A DNA stretch of 13,407 nt from an uncultured Oscillospiraceae bacterium (GTDB lineage Bacteria; Bacillota; Clostridia; Oscillospirales; Ruminococcaceae): NCBI GenBank assembly GCA_910587335.1, contig CAJUMG010000007.1:83801-97207 (forward strand). Direction: 5' to 3'. This document shows positions 1 through 6,615 of the stretch, in pieces. The position numbers and the translations under genes are program-made. Numbering within the stretch: position 1 is the first letter of the stretch; every line of letters begins with the position of its first letter. Under the pieces are notes generated by a model, which was not told the DNA's origin, searched no databases, and saw only the letters and a list, made by a program, of their open reading frames with translations.

Positions 1-182
1 TGATCGTCTGCAGAAAGCGAGACCTTGATTGCCCGGTCCCGAACATCGATATAAACCTCGGTGATTTTTTCTCCATCAGCTGTATAGTCTTTTTCTGTAA
101 ATGGCTCGCTGTTCCCCGAACATCCTGCCAAGGTGAGAACACTTAAAAAAAGACACAGCAAGAGCAAAATGATCTTTTTCAT
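1..182 (-). CDS. Lipoprotein, C-terminus outside window (possible DUF4097-type adhesin-like protein)
   Basis: Only the first 60 codons lie in the window; the gene runs off the left edge. It starts at an ATG 21 bp after the permease stop, with an AAAGGA ribosome binding site about 10 nt upstream. Residues 1-20 form a lipoprotein signal peptide (KK, a long Leu run, then lipobox LAGC with the lipid-modified cysteine at position 21), so the mature protein should be anchored on the outer face of the membrane. The start of the mature part (around ITEVYIDVRD) looks like the beta-strand repeats of DUF4097 proteins, but too little is visible to be sure. As the third gene of the ABC operon it may be an accessory or sensing subunit. 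The lipoprotein call is firm; the family is a guess. Confidence 0.75.
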   Translation of the reverse strand, partial: MKKIILLLLCLFLSVLTLAGCSGNSEPFTEKDYTADGEKITEVYIDVRDRAIKVSLSADD

Positions 183-203
183 TCATCATCCATCCTTTCT
201 CTA

Positions 204-854
204 CTATGAAGCTTTTCTTTTTAGTATAAGCAGGCCAAGGGCTAAAGCCGCAGAGAGGAAAAGGCATAGCGCACTGTGCAACAAAGCGCTAGGGTTAAAC
301 ATGATGAGCCTAAAAAATCCGACTAGCACCCGTCGTAAAGGAGCAATGGGCGTAAATATACAGATGACCGCGATTAGCAGGATATCTGTAAGCCAGCCAT
401 ACCAATAGGGCTGCATAAATAGAAGAACATGAAGAAAAATCATAACCAACAGCAAAAAGAGTGTTTGCTGAAAAAACGCAATGAAAATGCCATTTGCATT
501 CCAACCGCATAGCTCTATCAGGTTGATGACCGTCTGGGTTTTGTTCAATGGGTCAATCAAAAGGTAGATGACTGTATTGGCAAATGAGATCAACACTGCA
601 AACAGCGTATAGCTTACAAGACTACCGATGAAATAGTCCCTTTTGCTGGTTCCCAGATGAACGAGTTTTGCATAATCATAAAACACCACAAAAAACGGAG
701 CCATAAGAGCGAGTAGCCAGGTGTAATTCCCGTTGCTCAAAGCAATACCTGTGCTGCCCGAGGTTGTAGCGCACAGCACCACAGCCGCTGTAATAATGAA
801 ACTGATTTTGTTGCTGGAAAGCATTCTCTTTGCGATTGCATAAATAGTAAGCAT
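204..854 (-). CDS. ABC transporter membrane subunit, six predicted helices
   Basis: 216-residue hydrophobic protein with about six membrane segments, at roughly residues 17-39, 44-66, 75-100, 122-147, 153-173 and 190-211. This is the layout of ABC-2 type permeases that pair with a separate ATPase. Its ATG overlaps the ATPase stop codon by one base (TAATG), so the two are translationally coupled and very likely form one transporter, probably as dimers of each subunit. I see no substrate-specific motif. The family includes exporters for antimicrobial peptides and other amphipathic compounds, but the substrate here cannot be read from sequence. It is followed closely by a lipoprotein gene. Confidence 0.8.
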   Translation of the reverse strand: MLTIYAIAKRMLSSNKISFIITAAVVLCATTSGSTGIALSNGNYTWLLALMAPFFVVFYDYAKLVHLGTSKRDYFIGSLVSYTLFAVLISFANTVIYLLIDPLNKTQTVINLIELCGWNANGIFIAFFQQTLFLLLVMIFLHVLLFMQPYWYGWLTDILLIAVICIFTPIAPLRRVLVGFFRLIMFNPSALLHSALCLFLSAALALGLLILKRKAS

Positions 855-1702
855 TATTGATTCCCTCCTCTACGTCCCACCATTTGAATGAAAAAGTCTT
901 GTAATGATAACAGTTGTATTTCTAGGGAACTGTCGTTCCTTGGCGGTGTATCAAAAATATAACATGTCGCCAAACCTCCTATGATATCTTGTCCTATGAT
1001 ATTCAGGTTTTGGGTTGCAGTCTCTACATCCTTTTTTAGCCCACTGATCCGAAAGGCCTTTGCTTCAATAGATTGTAGTGTATCAAAAAAACGAATCGTC
1101 CCCTTGTCAATGATGATGAGCTTTTGGATGGTTTTCGCGATCTCCTCGATGATGTGCGTCGATACGATGATAATCCGGGGATGCTTTTGAAAGCTCTCCT
1201 CTAGCATCTCATAAAACTCCACACGCATAACGGCGTCAAAGCCAAGGACGGGCTCATCCAGTAATATGACTTTTTTGTTGCTTGCAAGACAGATGATGGT
1301 AGAAACCATGGTTTTCATGCCAAGGGAAAGTTGATTGAATTTCTTCTTTCCGTCTAATTCAAATCGCTCCATCATTTCGAAAGCAAACGCATAATCGTAA
1401 TCCGGATTCACCTTTGAAGCGATATCCAGTAGCTTTTTTACAGGGAGATTAAAGTGCCTTGCAAAGTTTTCGATATAGCTCACGCCAGTTTCTAAAGACG
1501 CAGTGGAAATTTTCTTGCTGTCCACCTCGATTATTCCGCTGGTAATGCTTTGATGTCCCGAAATAGACTTTAAGAATGTGGTTTTTCCGGCGCCATTCCG
1601 CCCAAGCAGACAATAAATTCCCGGCTCATCAATCTTTAGGGTGATGTCCTTTAAAACATGCACATCTCCGTATTTTTTTGTGACATTTTCCAGTTTGATC
1701 AT
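854..1702 (-). CDS. ABC transporter ATP-binding protein
   Basis: Cytoplasmic ATPase of 282 residues that should power the adjacent membrane subunit. Visible motifs: Walker A GRNGAGKTT (residues 34-42), signature LSLGM (125-129), Walker B VILLDEP (145-151) and H-loop STH with His183. The Q-loop position appears to carry Glu (SYIEN, about 75-79), as in several BcrA/YtrB-like ATPases. The last ~70 residues are an extension outside the nucleotide-binding fold. I chose the ATG at 1702, which has AGGAGG 10 nt upstream. A GTG nine bases further upstream would sit one base from that AGGAGG, which is too close. The gene is first in an operon with permease and lipoprotein, divergent from a MerR regulator, and its promoter overlaps the regulator's. 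Confidence 0.93.
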   Translation of the reverse strand: MIKLENVTKKYGDVHVLKDITLKIDEPGIYCLLGRNGAGKTTFLKSISGHQSITSGIIEVDSKKISTASLETGVSYIENFARHFNLPVKKLLDIASKVNPDYDYAFAFEMMERFELDGKKKFNQLSLGMKTMVSTIICLASNKKVILLDEPVLGFDAVMRVEFYEMLEESFQKHPRIIIVSTHIIEEIAKTIQKLIIIDKGTIRFFDTLQSIEAKAFRISGLKKDVETATQNLNIIGQDIIGGLATCYIFDTPPRNDSSLEIQLLSLQDFFIQMVGRRGGNQ

Positions 1703-1748
1703 ACCAAGCACGCCTCCTATTTCCTAAGCTATAGTTGCATTGAGTTTT

Positions 1749-1777
1749 CTGACAGTTGATGGTATATTCAATATAAT
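1749..1777 (+). promoter_or_regulatory. Promoter of the merR gene
   Basis: CTGACA (1749-1754), 17 bp, then a perfect TATAAT (1772-1777), giving a vegetative-type promoter with a predicted start near 1784. Its -10 overlaps the -10 of the divergent ABC promoter, and the start point lies inside the palindrome, which suggests autoregulation. A second candidate, TTGAGT-17-TATATT at 1740-1768, is less good. Confidence 0.6.
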
Positions 1778-1800
1778 CTTTTGTGTTACACAAATGTCAA
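1770..1800 (-). promoter_or_regulatory. MerR-type promoter of the ABC operon (19-bp spacer)
   Basis: On the minus strand there is a consensus -35 TTGACA (1800-1795) and a -10 TATATT (1775-1770) separated by 19 bp. This over-long spacer is typical of promoters that MerR-family proteins activate by distorting the DNA, and a perfect palindrome fills most of it. Transcription would begin near 1763, about 60 bp before the ATPase start. Confidence 0.72.
1780..1794. promoter_or_regulatory. Likely MerR operator palindrome
   Basis: A perfect inverted repeat, TTTGTGT-T-ACACAAA, with 7-bp arms around one central base. It starts directly beside the -35 box of the ABC promoter and lies wholly in the 19-bp spacer. 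It also covers the expected start region of the divergent merR transcript, so binding could activate the transporter and dampen merR. Position and symmetry are seen directly; the binding protein is inferred. Confidence 0.68.
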
Positions 1801-1817
1801 GAGGGAGAAATAAAAAG

Positions 1818-2621
1818 ATGAAAGATTATTTTTCCATTGGAGAAGCGGCCAAAACAGCCGGCATGACCAGTGAAACATTACGTCATTACGATCGTATCGG
1901 TTTGGTGAAACCGAGCAGAAAAGACGAATGGACGGGCTACCGCTACTATACCAAACAGGATATCGTATTACTAAATACGGTTCGGGCTTTACAGCAAATG
2001 GACTTGCCCTTGCAAAAAATAAAAGAGGTTTTAGAAGTTGACGATTTGCAAAAGATCATTGCGTTTTTGACAGCCGCAGAAAAAAGAGCAGATGAAAAAA
2101 TGGCCTCGCTGCGATATAGTAAATCGAAGATACAATCCGCACGGCTGAGCTACGAGGAAAAACTTCGTGGACAAAAGGAAATGGAGCGGATATGTATCAA
2201 GCACTTTCCAGAACGGGTGATCATGCTTTCTGACACAATGGAAGCACCTACCCTTGATAACCTCTGGAATTATCTCGATCATTTTTATGATAGAATAGAG
2301 CCATTGTATAGAGATCTGTTCCAATTTGAAGATTTAGCAGGTATTTATACCGAAAACGGTATAGCAAGAATGTTTGCTGTGTGTATTCGATATAAGGATA
2401 TGGAAAGACTAAGGATACTACCGGCAGGAGTTTACCTGTGTGTGGACTGCACCGAAAAAAATAGAGAACACAAATTGGAGGAAATCCTGCAAACTGCAAA
2501 AGAAAACTATAGGGCTGACCCTAAATTCACAATACAGCAGATCGTTGTATCTGGGATATTACGGTGGAATTACCAAATACAGGTGTTTTTGGGGGATCAA
2601 TGCTCCGATTTAACAGTATAA
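1818..2621 (+). CDS. MerR family transcriptional regulator with GyrI-like effector domain
   Basis: 267-residue regulator. The N-terminus is a classic MerR winged helix-turn-helix (IGEAAKTAGMTSETLRHYDR at 7-26, then IGLVKP and GYRYYTKQD). A charged coiled-coil dimerisation helix follows at about 75-125. The C-terminal ~135 residues resemble the GyrI-like/BmrR ligand-binding fold, which binds bulky, often cationic or amphipathic molecules. I chose the ATG at 1818, with GAGGGAG 10 nt upstream; the open frame extends further upstream but MerR proteins begin at this point. It is divergent from the ABC operon and probably activates it through the palindrome at 1780-1794. The last codons lie inside the long inverted repeat at 2612-2686. 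The ligand is unknown. Confidence 0.92.
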   Translation: MKDYFSIGEAAKTAGMTSETLRHYDRIGLVKPSRKDEWTGYRYYTKQDIVLLNTVRALQQMDLPLQKIKEVLEVDDLQKIIAFLTAAEKRADEKMASLRYSKSKIQSARLSYEEKLRGQKEMERICIKHFPERVIMLSDTMEAPTLDNLWNYLDHFYDRIEPLYRDLFQFEDLAGIYTENGIARMFAVCIRYKDMERLRILPAGVYLCVDCTEKNREHKLEEILQTAKENYRADPKFTIQQIVVSGILRWNYQIQVFLGDQCSDLTV

Positions 2622-2686
2622 GTGCATGTAGCAAAGGAGGCTTGCCATTTTAACAAGCCTCCTTTGCTACATGCACTTATACTGTT
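2612..2686. terminator. Long perfect inverted repeat, probable bidirectional terminator
   Basis: Arms at 2612-2644 and 2654-2686 are perfectly complementary over 33 bp around a 9-base loop (CCATTTTAA). The left arm begins inside the last codons of merR. It lies between convergent merR and DUF362 genes, where a bidirectional terminator is expected, and TTTGTT follows on the plus strand. The arms are about twice the usual terminator length and lack a strong U-tract, so an origin by inverted duplication is also possible. The rest of the gap, to 2755, holds nothing I can identify. Confidence 0.65.
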
Positions 2687-2755
2687 TGTTCCCAGATAAT
2701 CTCTATCCGTAAGGCTGATAATGCCGTTCACCAAAAATCAAAAAGATGAATGATT

Positions 2756-3889
2756 TTATTCGATTGTTATCAGCTCATATTCACGAGTACCAATCCCAAT
2801 TTTTTCTGCATGCTCCAAACAGGTTCTCCATTCGGATTCTGGTGTGGAATTGGTAAAATGATCGTGATGATCCACAAAATCTGGTTTAGCCATATTTTTT
2901 GCCAGCTGACCACCCGGGAGAGGATCAACGGCCATACAAGCATCTACGCAGGCTTGGTCCAATGCCAATGGGTCAAAGGATGCGAACATGCCAATGTTGG
3001 GAAGAATTGGCATGTCATTTTCACAGTGACAGTCGCAGTTGGGAGATACATCTACCACCAAAGAAATGTGGAAGCAAGGCCGGCCATCCACCACTGCTTT
3101 TGTATATTCAGCCATACGACAATTTAAATCTGAAAGCGCTGCGTCACTGTCAAAAGAAATCGCATCAAAATTGCAGGCGCCCAGGCAGCGTCCGCACCCA
3201 ACGCAGTTCTCTGGATTTATGTGCATCTTTTTGCTGGAGGAATCGAATTCGAGACCATTGTTTGCGCATTCCTGCTGACAGCGGCGGCATCCACGGCATT
3301 TTTCACTGTCTATACTAGGTTTGCCATCGTTATGCTGATCCTTTTTGCCGGCACGGGATCCACAGCCCATACCAATATTTTTAATCGCTCCCCCAAATCC
3401 AGTCATCTCATGCCCTTTAAAATGGGTAAGGCTGATAAAGATATCCGCGTCCATAATCGCGCGTCCAATCTTCGCCTCTTTTATATATTCTCCACCTTTT
3501 ACCGGAACAGAGATATCATCAGTTCCCTTTAAGCCATCCCCAATTAAAATGGGGCAACCGACTGTCAGCGGGGTAAAACCATTTTCCCATGCACAGTATA
3601 AATGCTCCAGCGCATTTTTACGGCTGCCGGGATATAGGGTATTGCAGTCGGTCAAAAATGGGTGTCCTCCCAGCTCTTTTACAACATCTGCTACTGCTTT
3701 TGCATAATTGGGCCGTAAAAAACTGATGTTTCCCAGCTCGCCGAAATGCAGTTTAATCGCCGCAAATTTACCGTCCATATCAATGCGGCCAATTCCCGCT
3801 GCTTTAATAAGCTTTTTTAATTTAGATGGTAGACCATCTCCAAAAGCTTTCGTATGAAAGTCAGTAAAATAAACCTTTGCTTTTTCCAT
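2756..3889 (-). CDS. DUF362 domain protein with two 4Fe-4S clusters
   Basis: 377-residue cytoplasmic protein of the DUF362 family with an embedded bacterial ferredoxin module. DUF362 features include FISLTHFKGH followed by a Gly-rich stretch (about 151-175) and a C-terminal CDCHC with DMPILPNIG (about 285-300). The ferredoxin part has two CxxCxxCxxxC sets: Cys198, 201, 204, 208 and Cys229, 232, 235, 239, enough for two 4Fe-4S clusters. The family is common in anaerobes; its reaction is not established, so only a redox or electron-transfer role is supported. The start ATG is preceded by GGGAGAG 8 nt upstream. Transcribed alone, convergent with merR and divergent from the RNA methyltransferase gene. 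Confidence 0.9.
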   Translation of the reverse strand: MEKAKVYFTDFHTKAFGDGLPSKLKKLIKAAGIGRIDMDGKFAAIKLHFGELGNISFLRPNYAKAVADVVKELGGHPFLTDCNTLYPGSRKNALEHLYCAWENGFTPLTVGCPILIGDGLKGTDDISVPVKGGEYIKEAKIGRAIMDADIFISLTHFKGHEMTGFGGAIKNIGMGCGSRAGKKDQHNDGKPSIDSEKCRGCRRCQQECANNGLEFDSSSKKMHINPENCVGCGRCLGACNFDAISFDSDAALSDLNCRMAEYTKAVVDGRPCFHISLVVDVSPNCDCHCENDMPILPNIGMFASFDPLALDQACVDACMAVDPLPGGQLAKNMAKPDFVDHHDHFTNSTPESEWRTCLEHAEKIGIGTREYELITIE

Positions 3890-3936
3890 TTAGCATTCTC
3901 TCCCTTTTATGCGTTTATATAAAAAATGACATAAAA

Positions 3937-3951
3937 TGACTATATTGTCAA
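3937..3951 (-). promoter_or_regulatory. Possible -35 box and operator for the DUF362 gene
   Basis: The minus strand has a consensus TTGACA (3951-3946) followed by AT-rich DNA, but no good -10 at 16-18 bp; the best TATA-like box is 24 bp away. The TTGACA is part of an inverted TGAC-6-GTCA (3937-3950), with a third TGAC at 3927-3930. This could be a promoter with a regulator site, but support is weak. The rest of 3890-4054 is AT-rich with no gene visible. Confidence 0.3.
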
Positions 3952-4054
3952 TTGTTTTTAGAAATTTATTTCCTGTCGCAGATCAAGATTTTTTTGAAAA
4001 TACAAGCGGTTTTCCAAAAGTTTGGGACTGCTGTTTAATCGAAAATAAAAAATC

Positions 4055-4083
4055 TTGAGAAAACATTCCACATATAGTAAGAT
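4055..4083 (+). promoter_or_regulatory. Promoter of the SpoU-type methyltransferase gene
   Basis: TTGAGA (4055-4060), a 17-bp spacer, then TAAGAT (4078-4083): one mismatch from consensus in each box. The predicted start near 4090 gives a leader of about 45 nt ending in a GGAGGG site. Confidence 0.6.
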
Positions 4084-4135
4084 GAAAGCAATCAATAAAT
4101 TCAAATGGTTTGACAAATCTGGAGGGAATCGTAGA

Positions 4136-4858
4136 ATGGATTTAAAAAAATACAAACATGAAGCAGCTTATTCTTATACGTTGGGAATGGCTCCAACGCT
4201 TGAGCTGATTCAGTACAAAAAGGAAGCAATTGATAAAGTTTATGTTCATCCAGACTATACCCCACGGGATGAAATATACAATATTTTTGAGATTTGTGAC
4301 CGTGCCAGGCTTTCTTGGGAAATCAACAAAAAAGTTTTTGACCGCCTTTCCATGAAAGAAAACGTTTATGTGATCGGTGTGTTTTATAAGTATGACACAC
4401 CGGTTGTCAAAGATAATCCGCACATTGTTTTAGTGAACCCCAGCAATTCTGGAAATATGGGCACCATTATCCGTACCAGCGTTGGCTTTGGCTTTAAGGA
4501 TCTGGTCGTTATCCGTCCGGCCGTGGATCCTTATGATCCCAAGACCATTCGTTCATCTATGGGCGCACTGTTTCATATTAACCTTTCCTTTTTCGATTCT
4601 TTTAGGGAATATCGCAGCCAATTCCCCGAACACAAAATTTACACCTTTATGTTAAAGGGCAAAAAAATTTTGCGGGATATACAACCGCCATTCCCTCAGC
4701 CTTTTTCTCTGGTTTTTGGAAACGAGGCAACAGGGCTCCCGGACAGTTTTTTGGATTATGGAGAGAGTATCCTAATCAAACACAGCCGCGAAATTGATTC
4801 TTTGAACCTGTCTATTGCGTTTGGAATTGCTGCTCATACATTTTCTCAAAATGGATAA
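4136..4858 (+). CDS. SpoU/TrmH family RNA 2'-O-methyltransferase
   Basis: 240-residue methyltransferase of the SPOUT class, which transfers a methyl group from S-adenosylmethionine to a ribose 2'-OH in rRNA or tRNA. The three SpoU motifs are present: NxGxxxRT-like NSGNMGTIIRTSVGFG (104-119), LVFGNEATGLP (192-202) and a C-terminal SLNLSIAFGIAAH (222-234) that forms the knotted cofactor site. The N-terminal ~90 residues act as the substrate-binding part. The target nucleotide cannot be told from sequence. I chose the ATG at 4136 because GGAGGG lies 9 nt upstream. The in-frame upstream ATGs lie in or next to the promoter and have no ribosome site. Single-gene transcription unit ending in the hairpin at 4857-4892. 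Confidence 0.88.
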   Translation: MDLKKYKHEAAYSYTLGMAPTLELIQYKKEAIDKVYVHPDYTPRDEIYNIFEICDRARLSWEINKKVFDRLSMKENVYVIGVFYKYDTPVVKDNPHIVLVNPSNSGNMGTIIRTSVGFGFKDLVVIRPAVDPYDPKTIRSSMGALFHINLSFFDSFREYRSQFPEHKIYTFMLKGKKILRDIQPPFPQPFSLVFGNEATGLPDSFLDYGESILIKHSREIDSLNLSIAFGIAAHTFSQNG

Positions 4859-4892
4859 AAGCCCGGTGAACCTTATTTTTCACCGGGCTTTT
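4857..4892. terminator. Bidirectional rho-independent terminator
   Basis: Perfect 14-bp arms AAAAGCCCGGTGAA (4857-4870) and TTCACCGGGCTTTT (4879-4892) around an 8-base loop. The arms overlap the last base pair of the methyltransferase stop region. A T-run follows on each strand, so it should end both the methyltransferase transcript and the leftward spoIIIAA-AB transcript. Confidence 0.9.
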
Positions 4893-4898
4893 GCCTTT

Positions 4899-5405
4899 TT
4901 ACCAAAGTAAAATCACCAATGCAAGTCCGCACATCAGACCCAAAGATTGGTATAGTTTCCCAGTTGTTTGATAGCGCTGTGCTGCTGCCTCCTGTTGGAT
5001 TTGGAAACGAGATTCCAGTAAATTCAGCTGATCAAGTTGCCCTTGTAGTGCTGTACTGCCCAACACTTCTCCCAAATCCAGCAAAATCTGACGATCCTCG
5101 TTAGTAAGAGCGTCCCCCCTTTCTTGCTGCAGGCTTTTTTTCCACGCTTCTGGAAAGATCTCTCCCTGTTCGTATAAATCCAGGCAGGAAGAAAGAAAGG
5201 ATAGGTTTTTCGCTACCCTTCTTGAGACAGCCTCCTGTAAAATGGACACTGGCTCTGCCATTGTAAAGGCCAGCTGCGCCTTAAAAAATTCAGTCAGTGA
5301 TATACAAGCCTCTAGCTGCCGGACTCGCCTGCTCATTTGTAATGCCGCCCATTGGCCGATTCCTAAACATGCTGCTGCTGTTAGAATAAAACCGATCCAT
5401 CTCAT
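4899..5405 (-). CDS. spoIIIAB: Stage III sporulation protein AB
   Basis: 168-residue protein matching SpoIIIAB in size and layout. It has an N-terminal membrane segment (about 3-22), a soluble helical body, the conserved LGEVLGST...QLDQLNLLE region (about 112-130) and a C-terminal membrane segment (about 152-167). In Bacillus subtilis it is part of the SpoIIIA-SpoIIQ channel complex in the mother-cell membrane around the forespore and is thought to work with the ATPase SpoIIIAA. Start ATG at 5405 has AGGAGG 9 nt upstream. That start lies inside the spoIIIAA frame, so the two genes overlap by 116 bp. The stop is followed at once by the terminator at 4857-4892, so spoIIIAC-AH are not co-transcribed. 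Confidence 0.88.
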   Translation of the reverse strand: MRWIGFILTAAACLGIGQWAALQMSRRVRQLEACISLTEFFKAQLAFTMAEPVSILQEAVSRRVAKNLSFLSSCLDLYEQGEIFPEAWKKSLQQERGDALTNEDRQILLDLGEVLGSTALQGQLDQLNLLESRFQIQQEAAAQRYQTTGKLYQSLGLMCGLALVILLW

Positions 5406-6354
5406 GTCTGATCCCCTCCTGGTCTATCCACTGAATAATCCTTCCTGTGTGTTCCTGGCTGTCCAAAATCACCACTGCACTAAACAGTCCGATCCTCATC
5501 AACTGCGCGATCGCGGGTTTTCGGCATAGATCCTGAAAACTTCTGCCATGTACGGTTGCTGCTATGATTACGCCAGATGCCATAGCGAACGCAATTGGAG
5601 GGACCTCGCTTTCCTGTCCAATTTCGTCGCAAAATATCATGTGAGGTGATAATGTCCGTACCGCTATCGAAATGCCATCCTTTTTTGAAATGCCGTTTAG
5701 CACATCGGTACAAAAGCCTATATCATTTTGTGGCAATCCCCTTACTGAAGCGGCAATTTCTTCCCGCTCATCGATGAGCGCAATTTTTCGAAATTTCCCT
5801 TTCCATCCGCTTCCCAGTTGACGTGAAAGATCCCGTAAAATGGTCGTTTTTCCGCTGGCAGGCGGACCGGCTAGCAAAATTCCACCAGATTCATCCCAGC
5901 GCCGAAGAATCTCATCCGCCGCTCCAAAAACCTGGTGTGCGATTCGAATATTGATTGAGGAAATTTCACGGATACTAGTCAGTTCACCCTCATGGTATAC
6001 ACCTGTTCCGCAAATTCCAGCTCGATGCCCTCCCGGTAAGGTAATAAACCCATTCTTTAATTCGTTTTGATGGGTATGGACCGAATAGCCACAAATTGCT
6101 CGAAAGCATTCTTCCAGCATTTCCCGTTTTACTAAAAAGCTGTTTTGATCTGGAAGTTCCTGTGCTTCCCCTATGAGCGATATAAAATAGCCGCATGGCC
6201 CTGTTTGCAGGTATAAAGGCTTTCCTAATCGCAGACGAATTTCGCGGACTTCTTTTTGTAGCTTTGCATCTAAACTCTTTAAAATCTGACAAAATGGTTC
6301 AGGCAAAATGGATACGACATTTTTAAAAGGGTTGTCTTTCTTGTATCCGTTCAT
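5290..6354 (-). CDS. spoIIIAA: Stage III sporulation protein AA, ATPase
   Basis: 354-residue ATPase of the secretion-ATPase-like superfamily; it is thought to energise the SpoIIIA channel on the mother-cell side of the forespore. Visible: N-terminal domain with EVREIRLRLGKPLYL (35-49), the conserved GGHRAGICGTGV (108-119), Walker A GPPASGKTT (163-171) and Walker B-like MIFCDEIG (239-246). The start ATG has AAAGGAG 8 nt upstream. At 354 residues it exceeds the usual ~300-330: the last ~38 residues come from reading on, out of frame, through the start of spoIIIAB. This tail looks like an unconserved extension caused by loss of the normal stop; a sequencing frameshift near 5405 is the alternative. 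Confidence 0.9.
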   Translation of the reverse strand: MNGYKKDNPFKNVVSILPEPFCQILKSLDAKLQKEVREIRLRLGKPLYLQTGPCGYFISLIGEAQELPDQNSFLVKREMLEECFRAICGYSVHTHQNELKNGFITLPGGHRAGICGTGVYHEGELTSIREISSINIRIAHQVFGAADEILRRWDESGGILLAGPPASGKTTILRDLSRQLGSGWKGKFRKIALIDEREEIAASVRGLPQNDIGFCTDVLNGISKKDGISIAVRTLSPHMIFCDEIGQESEVPPIAFAMASGVIIAATVHGRSFQDLCRKPAIAQLMRIGLFSAVVILDSQEHTGRIIQWIDQEGIRHEMDRFYSNSSSMFRNRPMGGITNEQASPAARGLYITD

Positions 6355-6365
6355 CTTTCACACTC

Positions 6366-6392
6366 CTTTACCTTCATTTTATGAAGGTAAAG
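6366..6392 (-). promoter_or_regulatory. Leader hairpin touching the spoIIIAA ribosome binding site
   Basis: Perfect 12-bp inverted repeat CTTTACCTTCAT / ATGAAGGTAAAG with a 3-base loop, just upstream of spoIIIAA. Its promoter-distal arm supplies the AAAG of the AAAGGAG ribosome site, so an RNA hairpin would partly hide it. It lacks a U-tract, so it is not a normal terminator; as DNA it could instead be a protein site. No clear sporulation sigma-factor promoter was recognised upstream. Confidence 0.45.
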
Positions 6393-6499
6393 ACCAAAAA
6401 AGAACGATATAAAATGCTATCATGAGAAAAAGCAAAAAGGCTTTCAATCAAACAGTATTAGGCGGCAACCCCAAAATACAACCGCAAAAGTGGATATTA

Positions 6500-6530
6500 A
6501 AAAAGGTATAGCTACCAGCCATACCTTTTT
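6500..6530 (-). terminator. Rho-independent terminator after the methyltransferase gene
   Basis: 10-bp arms AAAAAGGTAT / ATACCTTTTT (6500-6509, 6521-6530) with an 11-base loop and a run of six Ts on the minus strand. It lies 86 bp beyond the methyltransferase stop and separates that gene from the spoIIIAA leader. The rest of 6393-6615 holds only a weak TGTATA-GAA-TATACA repeat at 6592-6606. Confidence 0.75.
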
Positions 6531-6615
6531 CAAGGTCTATTGAAATGCAAAATAATCCGACAGTGCTTAAGTTGTTAAAATCATTCATGATTGTATAGAA
6601 TATACAGACTGAATT

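Noticed and set aside
2686..2731. A minus-strand frame starting at a GTG near 2730 reads like protein (NGIISLTDRDYLG) and shares the 13-mer GTAAGGCTGATAA with the DUF362 gene near 3425
   Set aside because: An in-frame stop lies just upstream, there is no ribosome site, and the match is too short to call a gene remnant or duplication.
2750..3532. Several overlapping plus-strand frames opposite the DUF362 gene
   Set aside because: The minus-strand frame has intact 4Fe-4S and DUF362 motifs over its full length; the plus frames have no motif or ribosome site.
6393..6480. Search for a sigma-E type promoter upstream of spoIIIAA
   Set aside because: CATTTTAT on the minus strand loosely resembles a sigma-E -10, but no matching -35 lies at the right distance, so no promoter is called.
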